Shown here piece by piece: positions 16,501 through 25,118 of a stretch of DNA of 64,000 nt. The notes beneath the pieces were generated by a model that saw nothing but the letters and a program-made list of their open reading frames with translations, searched no databases and was not told the origin of the DNA. The stretch spans positions 2,294,001 to 2,358,000 of the forward strand of contig AP027304.1 in assembly GCA_036322835.1 (NCBI GenBank). The letters run 5' to 3'. The stretch is from Tenuifilaceae bacterium CYCD. GTDB taxonomy: Bacteria > Bacteroidota > Bacteroidia > Bacteroidales > Tenuifilaceae. Every line of letters begins with the position of its first letter. The stretch's first letter is position 1. The position numbers and the translations under genes are program-made.

Positions 16501-17818
16501 ATACTGTTATATCCATTCCCACGAGCAAGTCGTAGTAGGGTTTGTTGAAAATTCCATCATCACCATTGAGGTAGCAGGGAACCCAGAATATTTTTACTTT
16601 ATCGGAGGATGAATTGTTTAATCCTAACGCTCTAATTTTTTTGAGGATAGGCTCAACATCTGGATCGTTCAGATAGTGCGTTACATGAGTGTCGTCGAGT
16701 ATGATGTAGTTTTCATAATCTTTATCCTTATCTCTCAAGTTTTGAAATACATCTTTTCTAGGTCCATGATGGCCTGCAGGGATTAGAAGGAAGGCAAGCA
16801 CTTCTTTTTCTAAATTATTATCGCGGTTTATTTTGCCCAAAGCATCGATAAAAACGTCGATACCTTTGTTTTTAAATTCATATCGTCCGCTAATGCCAAT
16901 TACAATGCTGTCCTTGGCAACATCGTGGGCTAGCATGGCCTCAGCAACTTCGTAGAATTTGATTTTCCCTTCCAGCCGTCTTAGCCTAAACTCCTCCGAT
17001 TCGGGGACGAATGTGTTCTCGAATCCGTTGGGAGTAATTAAATCTACTTTTTTATCGAGGAAGTGGCTGCATTCCCGAGCCGTGATTTCACTTACAGTGG
17101 TGAAACAGTCGGCTTCCTGTGCGCTGATTTTTTCGAGCGACTGTTTTGATGTGATGTTGAATTCGCGAGCCTTTCCTTCTGGATCGAATTTCTCCATGTT
17201 GTTGTAAAGTGGAACGTTATTGCCTGCAATGCTGCGGCCCAATGCCGTGGCATGAGTTGTGAAAACCGTTCCTATTTGAGGTACATTCATTTTTAGGTAT
17301 AGTAATCCTGTTCCTGTCATCCATTCGTGGAATTGTGCTACGATTCTATGCCTTAAGCTGAGGTGGAAGTTGGTGAAACTTTCAATAACCCTTCCTGCTG
17401 CATAACCAAATAGTGCAGGTTCAATGTAATCCCATTGGCCTGAGATGGAGTCTAGCTTATATTCTTCCCAAAAGCTTTTGAAGATTTCATCTTTCTTTGA
17501 TATTAATCCCGAAAAGTTAATAATTATGGCAATGGGTTTACATGGAATGTTCCAGCGGCCAACCCTTATCGGCAGCCCCTCTTCGAGTGCTTTGTTTTTC
17601 CACGATGAAAACAGGTTGGAATCCTCGATGAATTCGGGGTTACTTTCAGTGCTTTTTATAACATCGGGGCCAATAAGTATATAGTTATTCTTTAGTTCGT
17701 TTTCCAGGCATAGGGCCTTGGTGGATATTACGGTATGTATTCCCCCCACCTTGTTGCAAACTTCCCAGCTAACCTCGAATAAGTAATCGGGTTTTAAAAG
17801 TTTATCCTTCATATCCAT
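13559..17818 (-). CDS. Fused GT3-type glycogen synthase and GT35 alpha-glucan phosphorylase
   Basis: 1419 residues. Residues about 8-560 resemble eukaryote-type (GT3) glycogen synthase: LFEVSWEVCNKVGGIHTVI, FHEWMTGTGLLYL, FTTHATALGR, NGF after a DLITP strand, and YEPWGYTPLESLAF with the retaining GT-B glutamates. After a linker, about 590-1330 form a short-form glucan phosphorylase: LDDLSRNLWWSW, KIAYFSMEFGLHSSLK, YSGGLGVLAGDYLKEASD, HLNEGHAAF, TTHTPVPAGHDAF, and EASGTSGQKAVMNG, whose Lys should carry pyridoxal phosphate. A beta-rich tail of about 90 residues ends the protein. The N-terminal half would elongate alpha-1,4-glucan from nucleotide sugar; the C-terminal half would release glucose-1-phosphate. 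Joined forms occur elsewhere in Bacteroidota as far as I recall. Last gene of the glycogen cluster. Confidence 0.9.
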   Translation of the reverse strand: MDMKDKLLKPDYLFEVSWEVCNKVGGIHTVISTKALCLENELKNNYILIGPDVIKSTESNPEFIEDSNLFSSWKNKALEEGLPIRVGRWNIPCKPIAIIINFSGLISKKDEIFKSFWEEYKLDSISGQWDYIEPALFGYAAGRVIESFTNFHLSLRHRIVAQFHEWMTGTGLLYLKMNVPQIGTVFTTHATALGRSIAGNNVPLYNNMEKFDPEGKAREFNITSKQSLEKISAQEADCFTTVSEITARECSHFLDKKVDLITPNGFENTFVPESEEFRLRRLEGKIKFYEVAEAMLAHDVAKDSIVIGISGRYEFKNKGIDVFIDALGKINRDNNLEKEVLAFLLIPAGHHGPRKDVFQNLRDKDKDYENYIILDDTHVTHYLNDPDVEPILKKIRALGLNNSSSDKVKIFWVPCYLNGDDGIFNKPYYDLLVGMDITVFPSYYEPWGYTPLESLAFKVPTITTSLAGFGDWVNRHYTKPKEAIKIIHRSDDNDSEVVDQVASNLHWYIKQDLRKRAELMENAADIANIALWNNFIDYYYDAFDKALVCVGERTHRFMEFERQEVLPSIERKFRLNQPTWVRLLIQKSLPEKLKSLDDLSRNLWWSWSIEANELFESIDKDLWVKCEQNPILFLERISLPRFQELEKDTLFVEKLHSTYLMFTSYMMQKFQRKGPKIAYFSMEFGLHSSLKLYSGGLGVLAGDYLKEASDSNVDMIGIGLLYRYGYFTQNLSASGQQIAVYDQQNFTQTLASPVRDENGKWITTHVALPGRLVHARIWKVDVGRTELYLLDTDFEDNLIQDRSITHHLYGGDLENRFKQEMILGIGGVRALKALGIDADIYHLNEGHAAFIGLERLRSYIWDEKLAFSEAVEVVRASSLYTTHTPVPAGHDAFPEEMMRVYMAHYPERLKITWDQFMDLGRNIAGDFTQKFSMSNLAANLSQEVNGVSWLHGEVSRKMFANMWPCYFPNELHVSYVTNGVHYPTWAAKEWRNLLESKNEKSTDGYNQPSWSEMENISDSKIWNIRNTLRKRLIDLINKRLGEPGMIRFESPRQVIEIQEKLDPKILTIGFARRFATYKRAHLLFKDLDRLEELVNNPDQPVQFFFAGKAHPNDKAGQDLIKKIIEISKQPRFLGRIVFLQNYDMELAKHMVQGVDIWLNTPTRPLEASGTSGQKAVMNGVLHFSVLDGWWVEGYREGAGWALPMESTYSENEFQDELDAEMIYTILENEVVPAFYQRNNDDVPEKWVGFIKKSVSQVASNFTTLRMITDYQNRFYTKLYQRSSELIDDDFDMAKKIASWKRRVARNWEEIEVIQVKQFNIAREAIYIGKEYSAEIVLDLGSLGPDEVGVEMVVADLIEGQEVKVKRVHEFQLTSVEGARAIYRLNIIPVEPGAFECGIRIFPKNSMLPHRMDFCMVRWV

Positions 17819-17841
17819 TATATTTTATGATTTGCAATTCA

Positions 17842-19431
17842 TTACTTTGTTTTTTTCGCTTTAGTTGTTGCTTTAACTTTTGATGCGGTAGGTTTTGCTT
17901 TATCCTTCCCTGCCGATGGTTTTGTTCCTGTTTTTTGTTTTTTTGAATCAACCTCTTTTTTTGTTGTGGATTTTTCTTCCTTTTTAGCAACCGTTGTTTT
18001 TGAGACTTTGGGCGTCTCGGGTTTCGTTTTTGCAATTTTAGCTGTCGATTTTTTCTTGGCTACTTTTAATTTCTCTTTCTGCTGCTTAGGCTCGGCGCTT
18101 TCCTTTGCTTCTGGTTTGATCTCGTTCTGCAATTCGCCTCCCTTAATTTTCACCAACTCTAGTAATTTAGTTTTATAGAGTTGCATTAGAATATCAAGTT
18201 CTTCCGCAGAGTGTGGATTTTTACTGAAGTAGGATTGCTCAAGCAGTCTCGATTTGAGTCGGATTGAGAAATCGCTCAGCACGTTCATAAAGTTGATAAA
18301 GGCATCGTAGGGCGTGTCGTACGGGTTAAAGTATTTGTGTACATCGCCATCGCTAAACCACTTTGTGCACATGTAGTAGAAGTGGTCGCTGGTTTGTAGG
18401 TAAAGCCAATCGCGTTTAAGTTCTGGATCGTCAACTTTATCTATTTTCTCGCCGAGTGAGTATAGATGATTGAATGCCTCGTCCTGAAGTTCATTGCCGA
18501 GCCATGCTGTTAAGTCGCGTTCCTCGTCGGCCCAAGAAATAGGGTAGGGGACATGTAGTAGCGCAATTGGCTGATGCTTTTCCGCTGCTTCAGATGGTGT
18601 TAAGAATTCAAATTTAGAGTCGCTGAGAACTCGTCCTGGCAATGCCCGCATAAAGTCAAAAATACCAGTTTCAGCCCATTGATGTTCACCAAAGGTTTCG
18701 TAATCCATGAAAAGGTTGATAATTTCCTCGTTGGGGTCGATGTTGTTTATCCACCAAACAAATTTTTCGGTGGTTAAGGGCCATTCGCTCCAATCGCGGT
18801 TGGAGAAACGGAACGCGATATCATCGCTCAGCCTGAAATTTTTAAGAAGCAACTTGAGTTTTGGGTTGATGGCATTGGCGTATAGGTAGTTCGAACTTTT
18901 CCAGCCTAGTATATGCTTTGCCCCTTCGGTAAGCATTGCCTTGTATCCCATGTCGGCAACCATCTCGCCAATTTGATCGGAGTATATTAACTCGGTATTC
19001 CTGAATGTTTTAGGTTTGTAGCCAATAAGCTCCTCCACTTTTTTAGTTTGACTTTCTACCTGACGAATAAATTCATCGCGGCTCTTGAGCGATGATAAAG
19101 AGTGAGAATGTGTTTCGGAAAGAAACTCAACACACCCCGTTTGCGCTAATTTTTGGAAACTATCTAGTACATCGGGTGCGTAAAGTTCAAATTGGTCGAG
19201 GGCTGTTCCCGAAATGGAATATGAGATTTTGAATTTGAAGCCAAATTCATTGATGAGATCAAGCATTAGTTTATTTGTGGGGAGGTAGCATTTTTCGGCA
19301 ACCTTTCGCATTATAGATCGGTTAGCAAATTCGTCGAAGTAGTTATGGTTTTTCCCAATATCGAAAAAGCGATATCTTCTAAGCCTGTAAGGCTGGTGTA
19401 CCTGAAAGTAAAAGCAAATTGTCTTCATCAC
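17842..19431 (-). CDS. GH57-family alpha-amylase with lysine-rich C-terminal tail
   Basis: 529 residues. The GH57 catalytic barrel covers about 1-420: FQVHQPYRL (region 1), GCVEFLSETHSHSL, then FRNTELIYSD with the probable nucleophile Glu, and FMDYETFGEHQ with the probable acid/base Asp. Acts in the cytoplasm (no signal peptide) on alpha-glucan, probably as amylase or 4-alpha-glucanotransferase. Residues about 428-529 are an unusual tail dominated by Lys, Ala, Thr and Pro (repeats such as KVSKTTVAKKEE and KATTKAKKTK), resembling histone H1 tails and absent from ordinary GH57 enzymes. Sits between the fusion gene (23 bases) and the GT4 gene (27 bases), same strand. Confidence 0.88.
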   Translation of the reverse strand: MMKTICFYFQVHQPYRLRRYRFFDIGKNHNYFDEFANRSIMRKVAEKCYLPTNKLMLDLINEFGFKFKISYSISGTALDQFELYAPDVLDSFQKLAQTGCVEFLSETHSHSLSSLKSRDEFIRQVESQTKKVEELIGYKPKTFRNTELIYSDQIGEMVADMGYKAMLTEGAKHILGWKSSNYLYANAINPKLKLLLKNFRLSDDIAFRFSNRDWSEWPLTTEKFVWWINNIDPNEEIINLFMDYETFGEHQWAETGIFDFMRALPGRVLSDSKFEFLTPSEAAEKHQPIALLHVPYPISWADEERDLTAWLGNELQDEAFNHLYSLGEKIDKVDDPELKRDWLYLQTSDHFYYMCTKWFSDGDVHKYFNPYDTPYDAFINFMNVLSDFSIRLKSRLLEQSYFSKNPHSAEELDILMQLYKTKLLELVKIKGGELQNEIKPEAKESAEPKQQKEKLKVAKKKSTAKIAKTKPETPKVSKTTVAKKEEKSTTKKEVDSKKQKTGTKPSAGKDKAKPTASKVKATTKAKKTK

Positions 19432-19458
19432 GTATATTGGTTTATGTTTATACCTTTT

Positions 19459-20736
19459 TTAAATTACGGATCTATATATTTCAACTACCTGTTTAGAGGC
19501 ATTGTCCCATTTAAGATTATTCACCTCTTCCTGTCCGTGTTTGATGAAAAATTTAGAAAGAGCTTGATAGTTGATCAGGCCTGATATGCTATCGGCTAGG
19601 GCGTCAACATCCCAAAAATCTACCTTTAAGGCATATCGTAGGACTTCCGATACTCCCGATTGTTTCGAGATAATTACCGGAACGTTCGAGCGCATGGCCT
19701 CTAGCGGGCTTATCCCAAAAGGTTCGGAGACCGACGGCATTACGTAAACATCGCTTAGAGCAAACATTTGGTTTACATCTTGCCCTTTTAGAAATCCAGT
19801 GAAATGGAATCTATCGGCAATACCAAGTTTTGCAACTCGTCGAATCATTCTATTAAGCATATCGCCACTTCCTGCCATTACAAACCGAACGTTGGAATTT
19901 CTTTTGAGAACTTTATTTGCGGCTTCCACAAAGTAGTCTGGGCCTTTTTGAAAAGTAACTCGCCCGAGGAATGTAACTACTTTTTCTGGAACTCCTCGGT
20001 TTAGATCTAATTCCTCATGGTTCGAAAAATCAACTCCGTTATGAACCGTGATCACTTTTTCTTCGGGGATACCATATCTGGTTATCACAATATTTCGGGT
20101 GTAGTTGCTGACCGTTATTATCCTATCGGCAACCTCCATCCCTCGGCGTTCGATATCGTACACACTTTGGTTCACATTTTCACCGCTACGGTCGAATTCT
20201 GTTGCATGAACGTGTATTACGAGAGGTTTGCCCGATACCATTTTGGCTGCAATTCCCGCGGGGTAGGTTAGCCAATCGTGTGCATGAATAATGTCGAAAT
20301 GATTTTCTGATGCAAGTGTGGCTGCTATAATTGCGTAACGGGTAACCTCACTCATTAAGTTGGGGCCATATTTTCCTGAAAACTTAAACTTTTTACGCGT
20401 GGTGAAACTGCTACTTTCGGTTGAAAGTTGCTCCGATGATTCAATTATTTTTTTGAACTCCTCGGGGTCTACGTAGGGAACAATATTTGAACTTATCTCG
20501 AGGTACTGGATGTGTTTCCAGAATTCTTCAAGTTGCATGCTTGTATGCCCAACGTCAATATTTTCTGCAGAGACAAGACGAATGGATGATTCGTCCTCAT
20601 CGCCAAATGCCTTTGGAACAACAAAAATTACATCCACATTTTGTTTTGCAATACCTCTTGTTAATCCAAAACATGCAGTTCCTAACCCTCCTGTTATGTG
20701 GGGTGGAAACTCCCATCCAAACATTAAAACTCTCAT
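19459..20736 (-). CDS. GT4-family glycosyltransferase, glycogen synthase-like
   Basis: 425 residues from the ATG at 20736 (MRVLMFGWEFPPHITGGLGT). A longer frame to 20811 is open but would overlap the debranching gene, and the GWEFPPHITGGLG opening is that of the family. GT-B features: HAHDWLTYPAGI, VIHVHATEFDRSG, TVSNYTRNIV, VHNGVDF, VTFLGRVTFQKGPDYFVEA, and the EPFGISPLEAM motif with the conserved glutamates. Likely makes or extends alpha-glucan (or maltooligosaccharide) beside the GT3 synthase; donor unknown. Second gene of the operon. Confidence 0.88.
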   Translation of the reverse strand: MRVLMFGWEFPPHITGGLGTACFGLTRGIAKQNVDVIFVVPKAFGDEDESSIRLVSAENIDVGHTSMQLEEFWKHIQYLEISSNIVPYVDPEEFKKIIESSEQLSTESSSFTTRKKFKFSGKYGPNLMSEVTRYAIIAATLASENHFDIIHAHDWLTYPAGIAAKMVSGKPLVIHVHATEFDRSGENVNQSVYDIERRGMEVADRIITVSNYTRNIVITRYGIPEEKVITVHNGVDFSNHEELDLNRGVPEKVVTFLGRVTFQKGPDYFVEAANKVLKRNSNVRFVMAGSGDMLNRMIRRVAKLGIADRFHFTGFLKGQDVNQMFALSDVYVMPSVSEPFGISPLEAMRSNVPVIISKQSGVSEVLRYALKVDFWDVDALADSISGLINYQALSKFFIKHGQEEVNNLKWDNASKQVVEIYRSVI

Positions 20737-20747
20737 GCCAATGTAAT

Positions 20748-22697
20748 TTATTGTTGATTGCTGTATTGTTCTATCATTTTGATAATCCTTATTAATTCGG
20801 CAGCGCTCCATGCTTGCGATATGCAGCCATTAGGACGTTGAGGAGGATCGCCATCGTACACTTCGGCAACAGAGCATAATCCATAGATATCTACGTCTTC
20901 CTGAATTGATTCTACAATGCCTTGTGCTATTGGAATTGCATTATTGCCGTGGATTCTAAATTGGGCTTCAACGTAGTGACCGAGTAGCCAAGGCCATGCC
21001 GTTCCCTGATGGTAGGCTGCGTCTCTGGTTGCTTGATCTCCTTCGTATCTTCCCCTGTAATCGGGATGCTGTGGGGATAGCGTGCGTAATCCTTTGGGTG
21101 TGTAAAGTTTTCTTTCAATGATATTCAGAACGCCAATCTTTTTGTCATCATCAATAGGGCTATAGGGTAACGATATGGCAAAGAGTTGATTTGGACGGAT
21201 ATCCTTATTCTGTCCATTTTCATCGATATAGTCCGCAAGATAGTTGCCCTCTTCGATCCAAAATAGTTCGTTGAACGATTTTTTTGCTAGTTCGGCAATA
21301 GGCAGCCATTCTTTAACAAATCGCGAGTCTTTGTTTTTTGTGGCAAGATCGATAGTGAACATTATTGCATTATACCATAAGGCGTTAATTTCAACAGGGA
21401 ATCCTATGCGAGGGGTAACCGGTTTGCCATGAACAATAGCATCCATCCATGTTAGGGCATACCCTTTTTCACCAGCCCAAATCAAACCATTGGGTTGCAT
21501 TTTGATATTAAAAGCTAACCCATCATGATAACCCTTTAGAATGGTTTTCATTTTTTTGCCGTACTCATGCCAAACATCTTTATGGTTATTTGTGTAATGG
21601 CAATATTGTTGAATTGCCCAGAAATACCATAGCGGTGCATCTACAGAATTAAACGCTACAGATTTGGCATTGCCCATATTAGGGAATAATCCATCCTTAA
21701 GATCGTGGCTAACGCTATCGAGTATCGTTTTGCAAGTTTTTTCATCATTTAGTCCAAGCGTAAGTCCTGGAAGGGAGATAAACGTGTCGCGTCCCCAACT
21801 TCCGAACCAAGGGTATCCCGCAATGATGTCGTGTCGCTTCCTTTTTTGTACAATGAACTGCTGTGCTGAATTGGCTATACAATTCATAAAGCAATCCTTA
21901 GGATGCCGCCGCATTAGTTCTGCATTAAATTTCTTTAGCAGAGTAGCGTGTGCTTGTTCCGAGGTGGCCGCCGAGAATATTACACTTTCGCCCTTTTTTA
22001 AGGGAATCTCGAAATAACCTGGGATAAATAAATCTTCGTGTCCCTCGTACCCTCGTTTTAGTTCCTCCATGTACTCAACATTGTAGTACCAATCGGGTGA
22101 TGGTATGTATTCGCTTTTCTTGTTGAGTTGCATGTGTAGGAACGGAAAGCCAGTGTATAGTTTATACTTTACGCCATTGTCGCAAGTTTGGTATTTAGTG
22201 TTTACCCAGTGGTTAGCCTTACTTAGATTGTGTACATTTCGGAATGCAAGGAATGGCTTTATTTTTAGTTTGGTAGGACTATGCGCATCAACAAGGGTGT
22301 ATCGAATCATGAATTGCTCTTCGTTATGAACAAAGAGTAGTTCTTTTTTAAGGATAACTCCGCCAACTCTGTATGTTAGGGTAGGAGTTGGTTCGTATTC
22401 GAAGTCTACAATGTATTTATGCCCTCGGGGCTCATAGATTCCTGGGTAGCGATGGATGCCGAGGTTGAATGATTGCCCGTGCTGGATAATAGTTTCGTCG
22501 ACACTTGAAAGTAAAACATGGTTTTCTCCGTCAAATTCATCAATGGGGAGAATCATTAATCCATGATATTTTCGGGTGTTGCAGAGAATAATAGTGGTGC
22601 TAAAATAACCCCCGGCACGATTGGTGCTTAAAATTTCGCGGTTTAAAGAATACTCTAGGTTTACTAGTTGTTCCTTGTCGAATGTTAAATACTTCAT
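20748..22697 (-). CDS. Glycogen debranching enzyme, amylo-alpha-1,6-glucosidase (GH133)
   Basis: 649 residues from ATG 22697 (MKYLTFDKEQLVNLEYSL, the opening seen in Bacteroides relatives); the frame extends 45 bases further upstream. N-terminal substrate-positioning domain contains STNRAGGYFSTTI, NTRKYHGLMI, LLSSVDETIIQHG. The (alpha/alpha)6 catalytic part has DIIAGYPWFGSWGRDTFISL, YHQGTAWPWLLGHYVEA and SQAWSAAELIR. Hydrolyses the alpha-1,6 branch points left by the phosphorylase encoded at the end of the operon. First gene of the cluster; 11 bases to the GT4 gene. Confidence 0.93.
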   Translation of the reverse strand: MKYLTFDKEQLVNLEYSLNREILSTNRAGGYFSTTIILCNTRKYHGLMILPIDEFDGENHVLLSSVDETIIQHGQSFNLGIHRYPGIYEPRGHKYIVDFEYEPTPTLTYRVGGVILKKELLFVHNEEQFMIRYTLVDAHSPTKLKIKPFLAFRNVHNLSKANHWVNTKYQTCDNGVKYKLYTGFPFLHMQLNKKSEYIPSPDWYYNVEYMEELKRGYEGHEDLFIPGYFEIPLKKGESVIFSAATSEQAHATLLKKFNAELMRRHPKDCFMNCIANSAQQFIVQKRKRHDIIAGYPWFGSWGRDTFISLPGLTLGLNDEKTCKTILDSVSHDLKDGLFPNMGNAKSVAFNSVDAPLWYFWAIQQYCHYTNNHKDVWHEYGKKMKTILKGYHDGLAFNIKMQPNGLIWAGEKGYALTWMDAIVHGKPVTPRIGFPVEINALWYNAIMFTIDLATKNKDSRFVKEWLPIAELAKKSFNELFWIEEGNYLADYIDENGQNKDIRPNQLFAISLPYSPIDDDKKIGVLNIIERKLYTPKGLRTLSPQHPDYRGRYEGDQATRDAAYHQGTAWPWLLGHYVEAQFRIHGNNAIPIAQGIVESIQEDVDIYGLCSVAEVYDGDPPQRPNGCISQAWSAAELIRIIKMIEQYSNQQ

Positions 22698-22873
22698 ATT
22701 TCGAGAATTTTGAAGGTTGTGTTGGTGAAAGTTTAACTCCAATTCACAAACAAGTTACAAAAAAATGATGATAGTAAAGTTGATTCTGATCATCTTTTGG
22801 CTAATTTTGGACTCTCTTTTCAACGAGTTGATCAGTAATTTTTTACCGAAAGAATATCACATAATAAGATTGT

Positions 22874-24109
22874 ATGAGCAAAAAGGGTATAAGAACCGCT
22901 TGTTTGAGTTTTTTTGGAGCAGTTATTGCGTTGGGATTTGTATCGTGTAGTTCGTCGCCAAATCTGGTGCGAATCAAAGTTCAGCTTAACGATATTAGTC
23001 AACAGTGGCTTTACTTGTGTCAATGGGATGGCGCTAGAAATATTGTAATAGATTCGGTAATGACAAATTCCCGGGGCAAAGCCAAATTTAAGTATATTGC
23101 ACAAAGCCCAGAAGTTATTGCTTTTACAAAGGATAAAACGGCTTTTCCTATAGCGATGTTTATTAAGCCAGGTGAGAATGTTGAAGTTACAGGATCGCTC
23201 AACAACTATACCATTACTGGCTCAAAGGAGTCGGCCGAAGTTAAGATCTTGCAAGATAAGTTAAACTTGGCTATCGGTGATATTGGCAAGTTGAAATACC
23301 AACTTCCCGATAGCATTAACTCTCCAAGTGCCGATTCAATCGCCAGAATTATTAATTCAAAGATCGATTCGTTATATATTAATGTTCAAAATCAGGGCGA
23401 AACATACATTAAGAGTAATCTTTTTTCCTTGTCCTCGGTATTTGTAATGTCCTCGAAACTTGATGCTAAAAATGATTTGTTTCCTTACGCTACGCATCGA
23501 GATCTTTACATGAAATTAGATTCATGCCTATCATTGGTTTATCCTGATAAGCCAGTCGTAAAATCATTCAAGGAGTATATCTATTCCAAGGAAAAACTTT
23601 ATGCCATTGAGCGAAATGCGGTTTGCGTTAAGGATGGGAGTACAATTATGCCTGTAAGTTTTAATTTGGTTGACGGACGTATGGTAACCATTCCTGGGTT
23701 ATGGGCAAAATTGATACTGATTGATTTTTGGGCAGATTGGTGTGGCGAGTGCAAGAATCGACTTTACGATTATAAGCAGATTAACATAGATTTTTCTAAA
23801 AAAGGACTTGTAATTATTCAGATTGCAGCCGATTTCAATGCGGATTCCTTAAGTAAGATTGTGACTCGTGATTCTTTGAGCTGGATGCATGTTGCTGAGA
23901 TTGATCCTTATAATTCCACAGCTTTTAAATCGTTCGGTGTAGTTAAATTGCCTGCCAACTTTTTGGTCGATCGGTGGGGAAAGGTTGTCGCTACCAATGT
24001 TTATGGCGATTCATTGGTTGCCAAGTTGAACTCGATATTGGATGTAAAGCCCTCAAGGAATAAGGTTGTAGCCGATTCAACAAGAAATCTTTTACACACC
24101 AGTAATTAA
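22874..24109 (+). CDS. TlpA/ResA-like thioredoxin-fold lipoprotein
   Basis: 411 residues. Lipobox FVSCSS with Cys about 25. N-terminal 110 residues are a DUF4369-like beta domain (DSVMTNSRGKAKFKY, PGENVEVTGSLNNYTITGS), followed by a helical linker and a C-terminal thioredoxin-like domain with DFWADWCGEC near residue 290 and the cis-Pro segment VVKLPANFLVDRWG. The CGEC pair should make it a periplasmic thiol-disulfide reductase, anchored in a membrane. Bacteroidota carry many paralogues; the substrate is unknown. ksgA begins 12 bases downstream. Confidence 0.88.
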   Translation: MSKKGIRTACLSFFGAVIALGFVSCSSSPNLVRIKVQLNDISQQWLYLCQWDGARNIVIDSVMTNSRGKAKFKYIAQSPEVIAFTKDKTAFPIAMFIKPGENVEVTGSLNNYTITGSKESAEVKILQDKLNLAIGDIGKLKYQLPDSINSPSADSIARIINSKIDSLYINVQNQGETYIKSNLFSLSSVFVMSSKLDAKNDLFPYATHRDLYMKLDSCLSLVYPDKPVVKSFKEYIYSKEKLYAIERNAVCVKDGSTIMPVSFNLVDGRMVTIPGLWAKLILIDFWADWCGECKNRLYDYKQINIDFSKKGLVIIQIAADFNADSLSKIVTRDSLSWMHVAEIDPYNSTAFKSFGVVKLPANFLVDRWGKVVATNVYGDSLVAKLNSILDVKPSRNKVVADSTRNLLHTSN

Positions 24110-24121
24110 AGTTGATGTCAT

Positions 24122-24904
24122 ATGCCTGCAGTTAGACCCAAAAAAGAGCTAGGTCAGCACTTCCTTCACGATAAGCGAACTGCATCGAGAATTGTGGAGA
24201 GTTTACTAGCCGATAGCGTAGATAATATTCTAGAAATTGGCCCAGGAATGGGTGTGCTGACTGCCGACTTGCTGGCTAAGTTTGGCGATAAATTTTGGGC
24301 GGTTGAGATCGATGAAGAATCTGTTGCGTACCTTAAATCAACACTTCCTGCATTAAGTAAGAATATTCTGGATGAGGATTTTTTGAAAATAAACCTTTCT
24401 GATAAATTTTCTGGGAAAATTGCCCTAATTGGAAACCTGCCGTACAATATTTCATCTCAGATTTTTTTTCGGATTTTAGAGAATCGTCAGAATGTAACAG
24501 AGGTTGTAGCAATGATTCAACGCGAGGTGGCGTTGAGAATAGCGGAGAAACCAGGTTCTAGAACTTATGGTATTTTAAGCGTTCTGCTTCAGGCCTACTA
24601 CAGAATTGATTACCTTTTTACAGTAAGCGAGGGTTGCTTTACTCCTCCGCCAAAGGTAAAATCGGCGGTTATTCGGCTGACCCGAAATGATGTTGTTGCG
24701 CTTAGTTGTAACGAGGAACTGTTTGTGAAAGTGGTTAAAGCATCGTTTAATCAACGCCGGAAGACTTTACGAAATTCAATAAAATCAGCATTTCAATCTG
24801 TTGAAATTGGAGAAAAGTTTGCTCAAAAACGTGCAGAACAACTATCGGTGGCTGATTTTGTGGAGTTGACAAATGAGGTGGATGTGTTGTTAAGGAAGGC
24901 CTAA
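24122..24904 (+). CDS. rsmA: 16S rRNA (adenine1518-N6/adenine1519-N6)-dimethyltransferase
   Basis: 260 residues (KsgA). Dimethylates two adjacent adenines in helix 45 of 16S rRNA. Shows KKELGQHFLHDKRTASRIVE, SAM-binding EIGPGMGVLT, and catalytic NLPYNIS, then MIQREVALRI, FTPPPKVKSAVIRL and the C-terminal SFNQRRKTLRNSI. Complete, usual length. Probably transcribed with the upstream lipoprotein gene. Confidence 0.97.
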   Translation: MPAVRPKKELGQHFLHDKRTASRIVESLLADSVDNILEIGPGMGVLTADLLAKFGDKFWAVEIDEESVAYLKSTLPALSKNILDEDFLKINLSDKFSGKIALIGNLPYNISSQIFFRILENRQNVTEVVAMIQREVALRIAEKPGSRTYGILSVLLQAYYRIDYLFTVSEGCFTPPPKVKSAVIRLTRNDVVALSCNEELFVKVVKASFNQRRKTLRNSIKSAFQSVEIGEKFAQKRAEQLSVADFVELTNEVDVLLRKA

Positions 24905-25118
24905 TCATAAATTCGTTATCTGAAAAATATTTAATTTTTAATAGTCTTTTTTGAGTGCTCTGCTGGCCCGGAAGAGTTGGCTTGAAAGTCGAAGATGCTG
25001 GTTTGATTGTTGATCTTTTTATTGCTCCAGCTAAAGGATTGGACGAAATGAGTTTTTACATAAATAGTTCTTGTTTTATTATATATATTTAGGGCTTATA
25101 ATAATGATTTTTTGTTTT

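Noticed and set aside
17802-18035. A basic 77-residue frame on the minus strand
   Set aside because: Out-of-frame reading of the lysine-rich tail of the GH57 gene.
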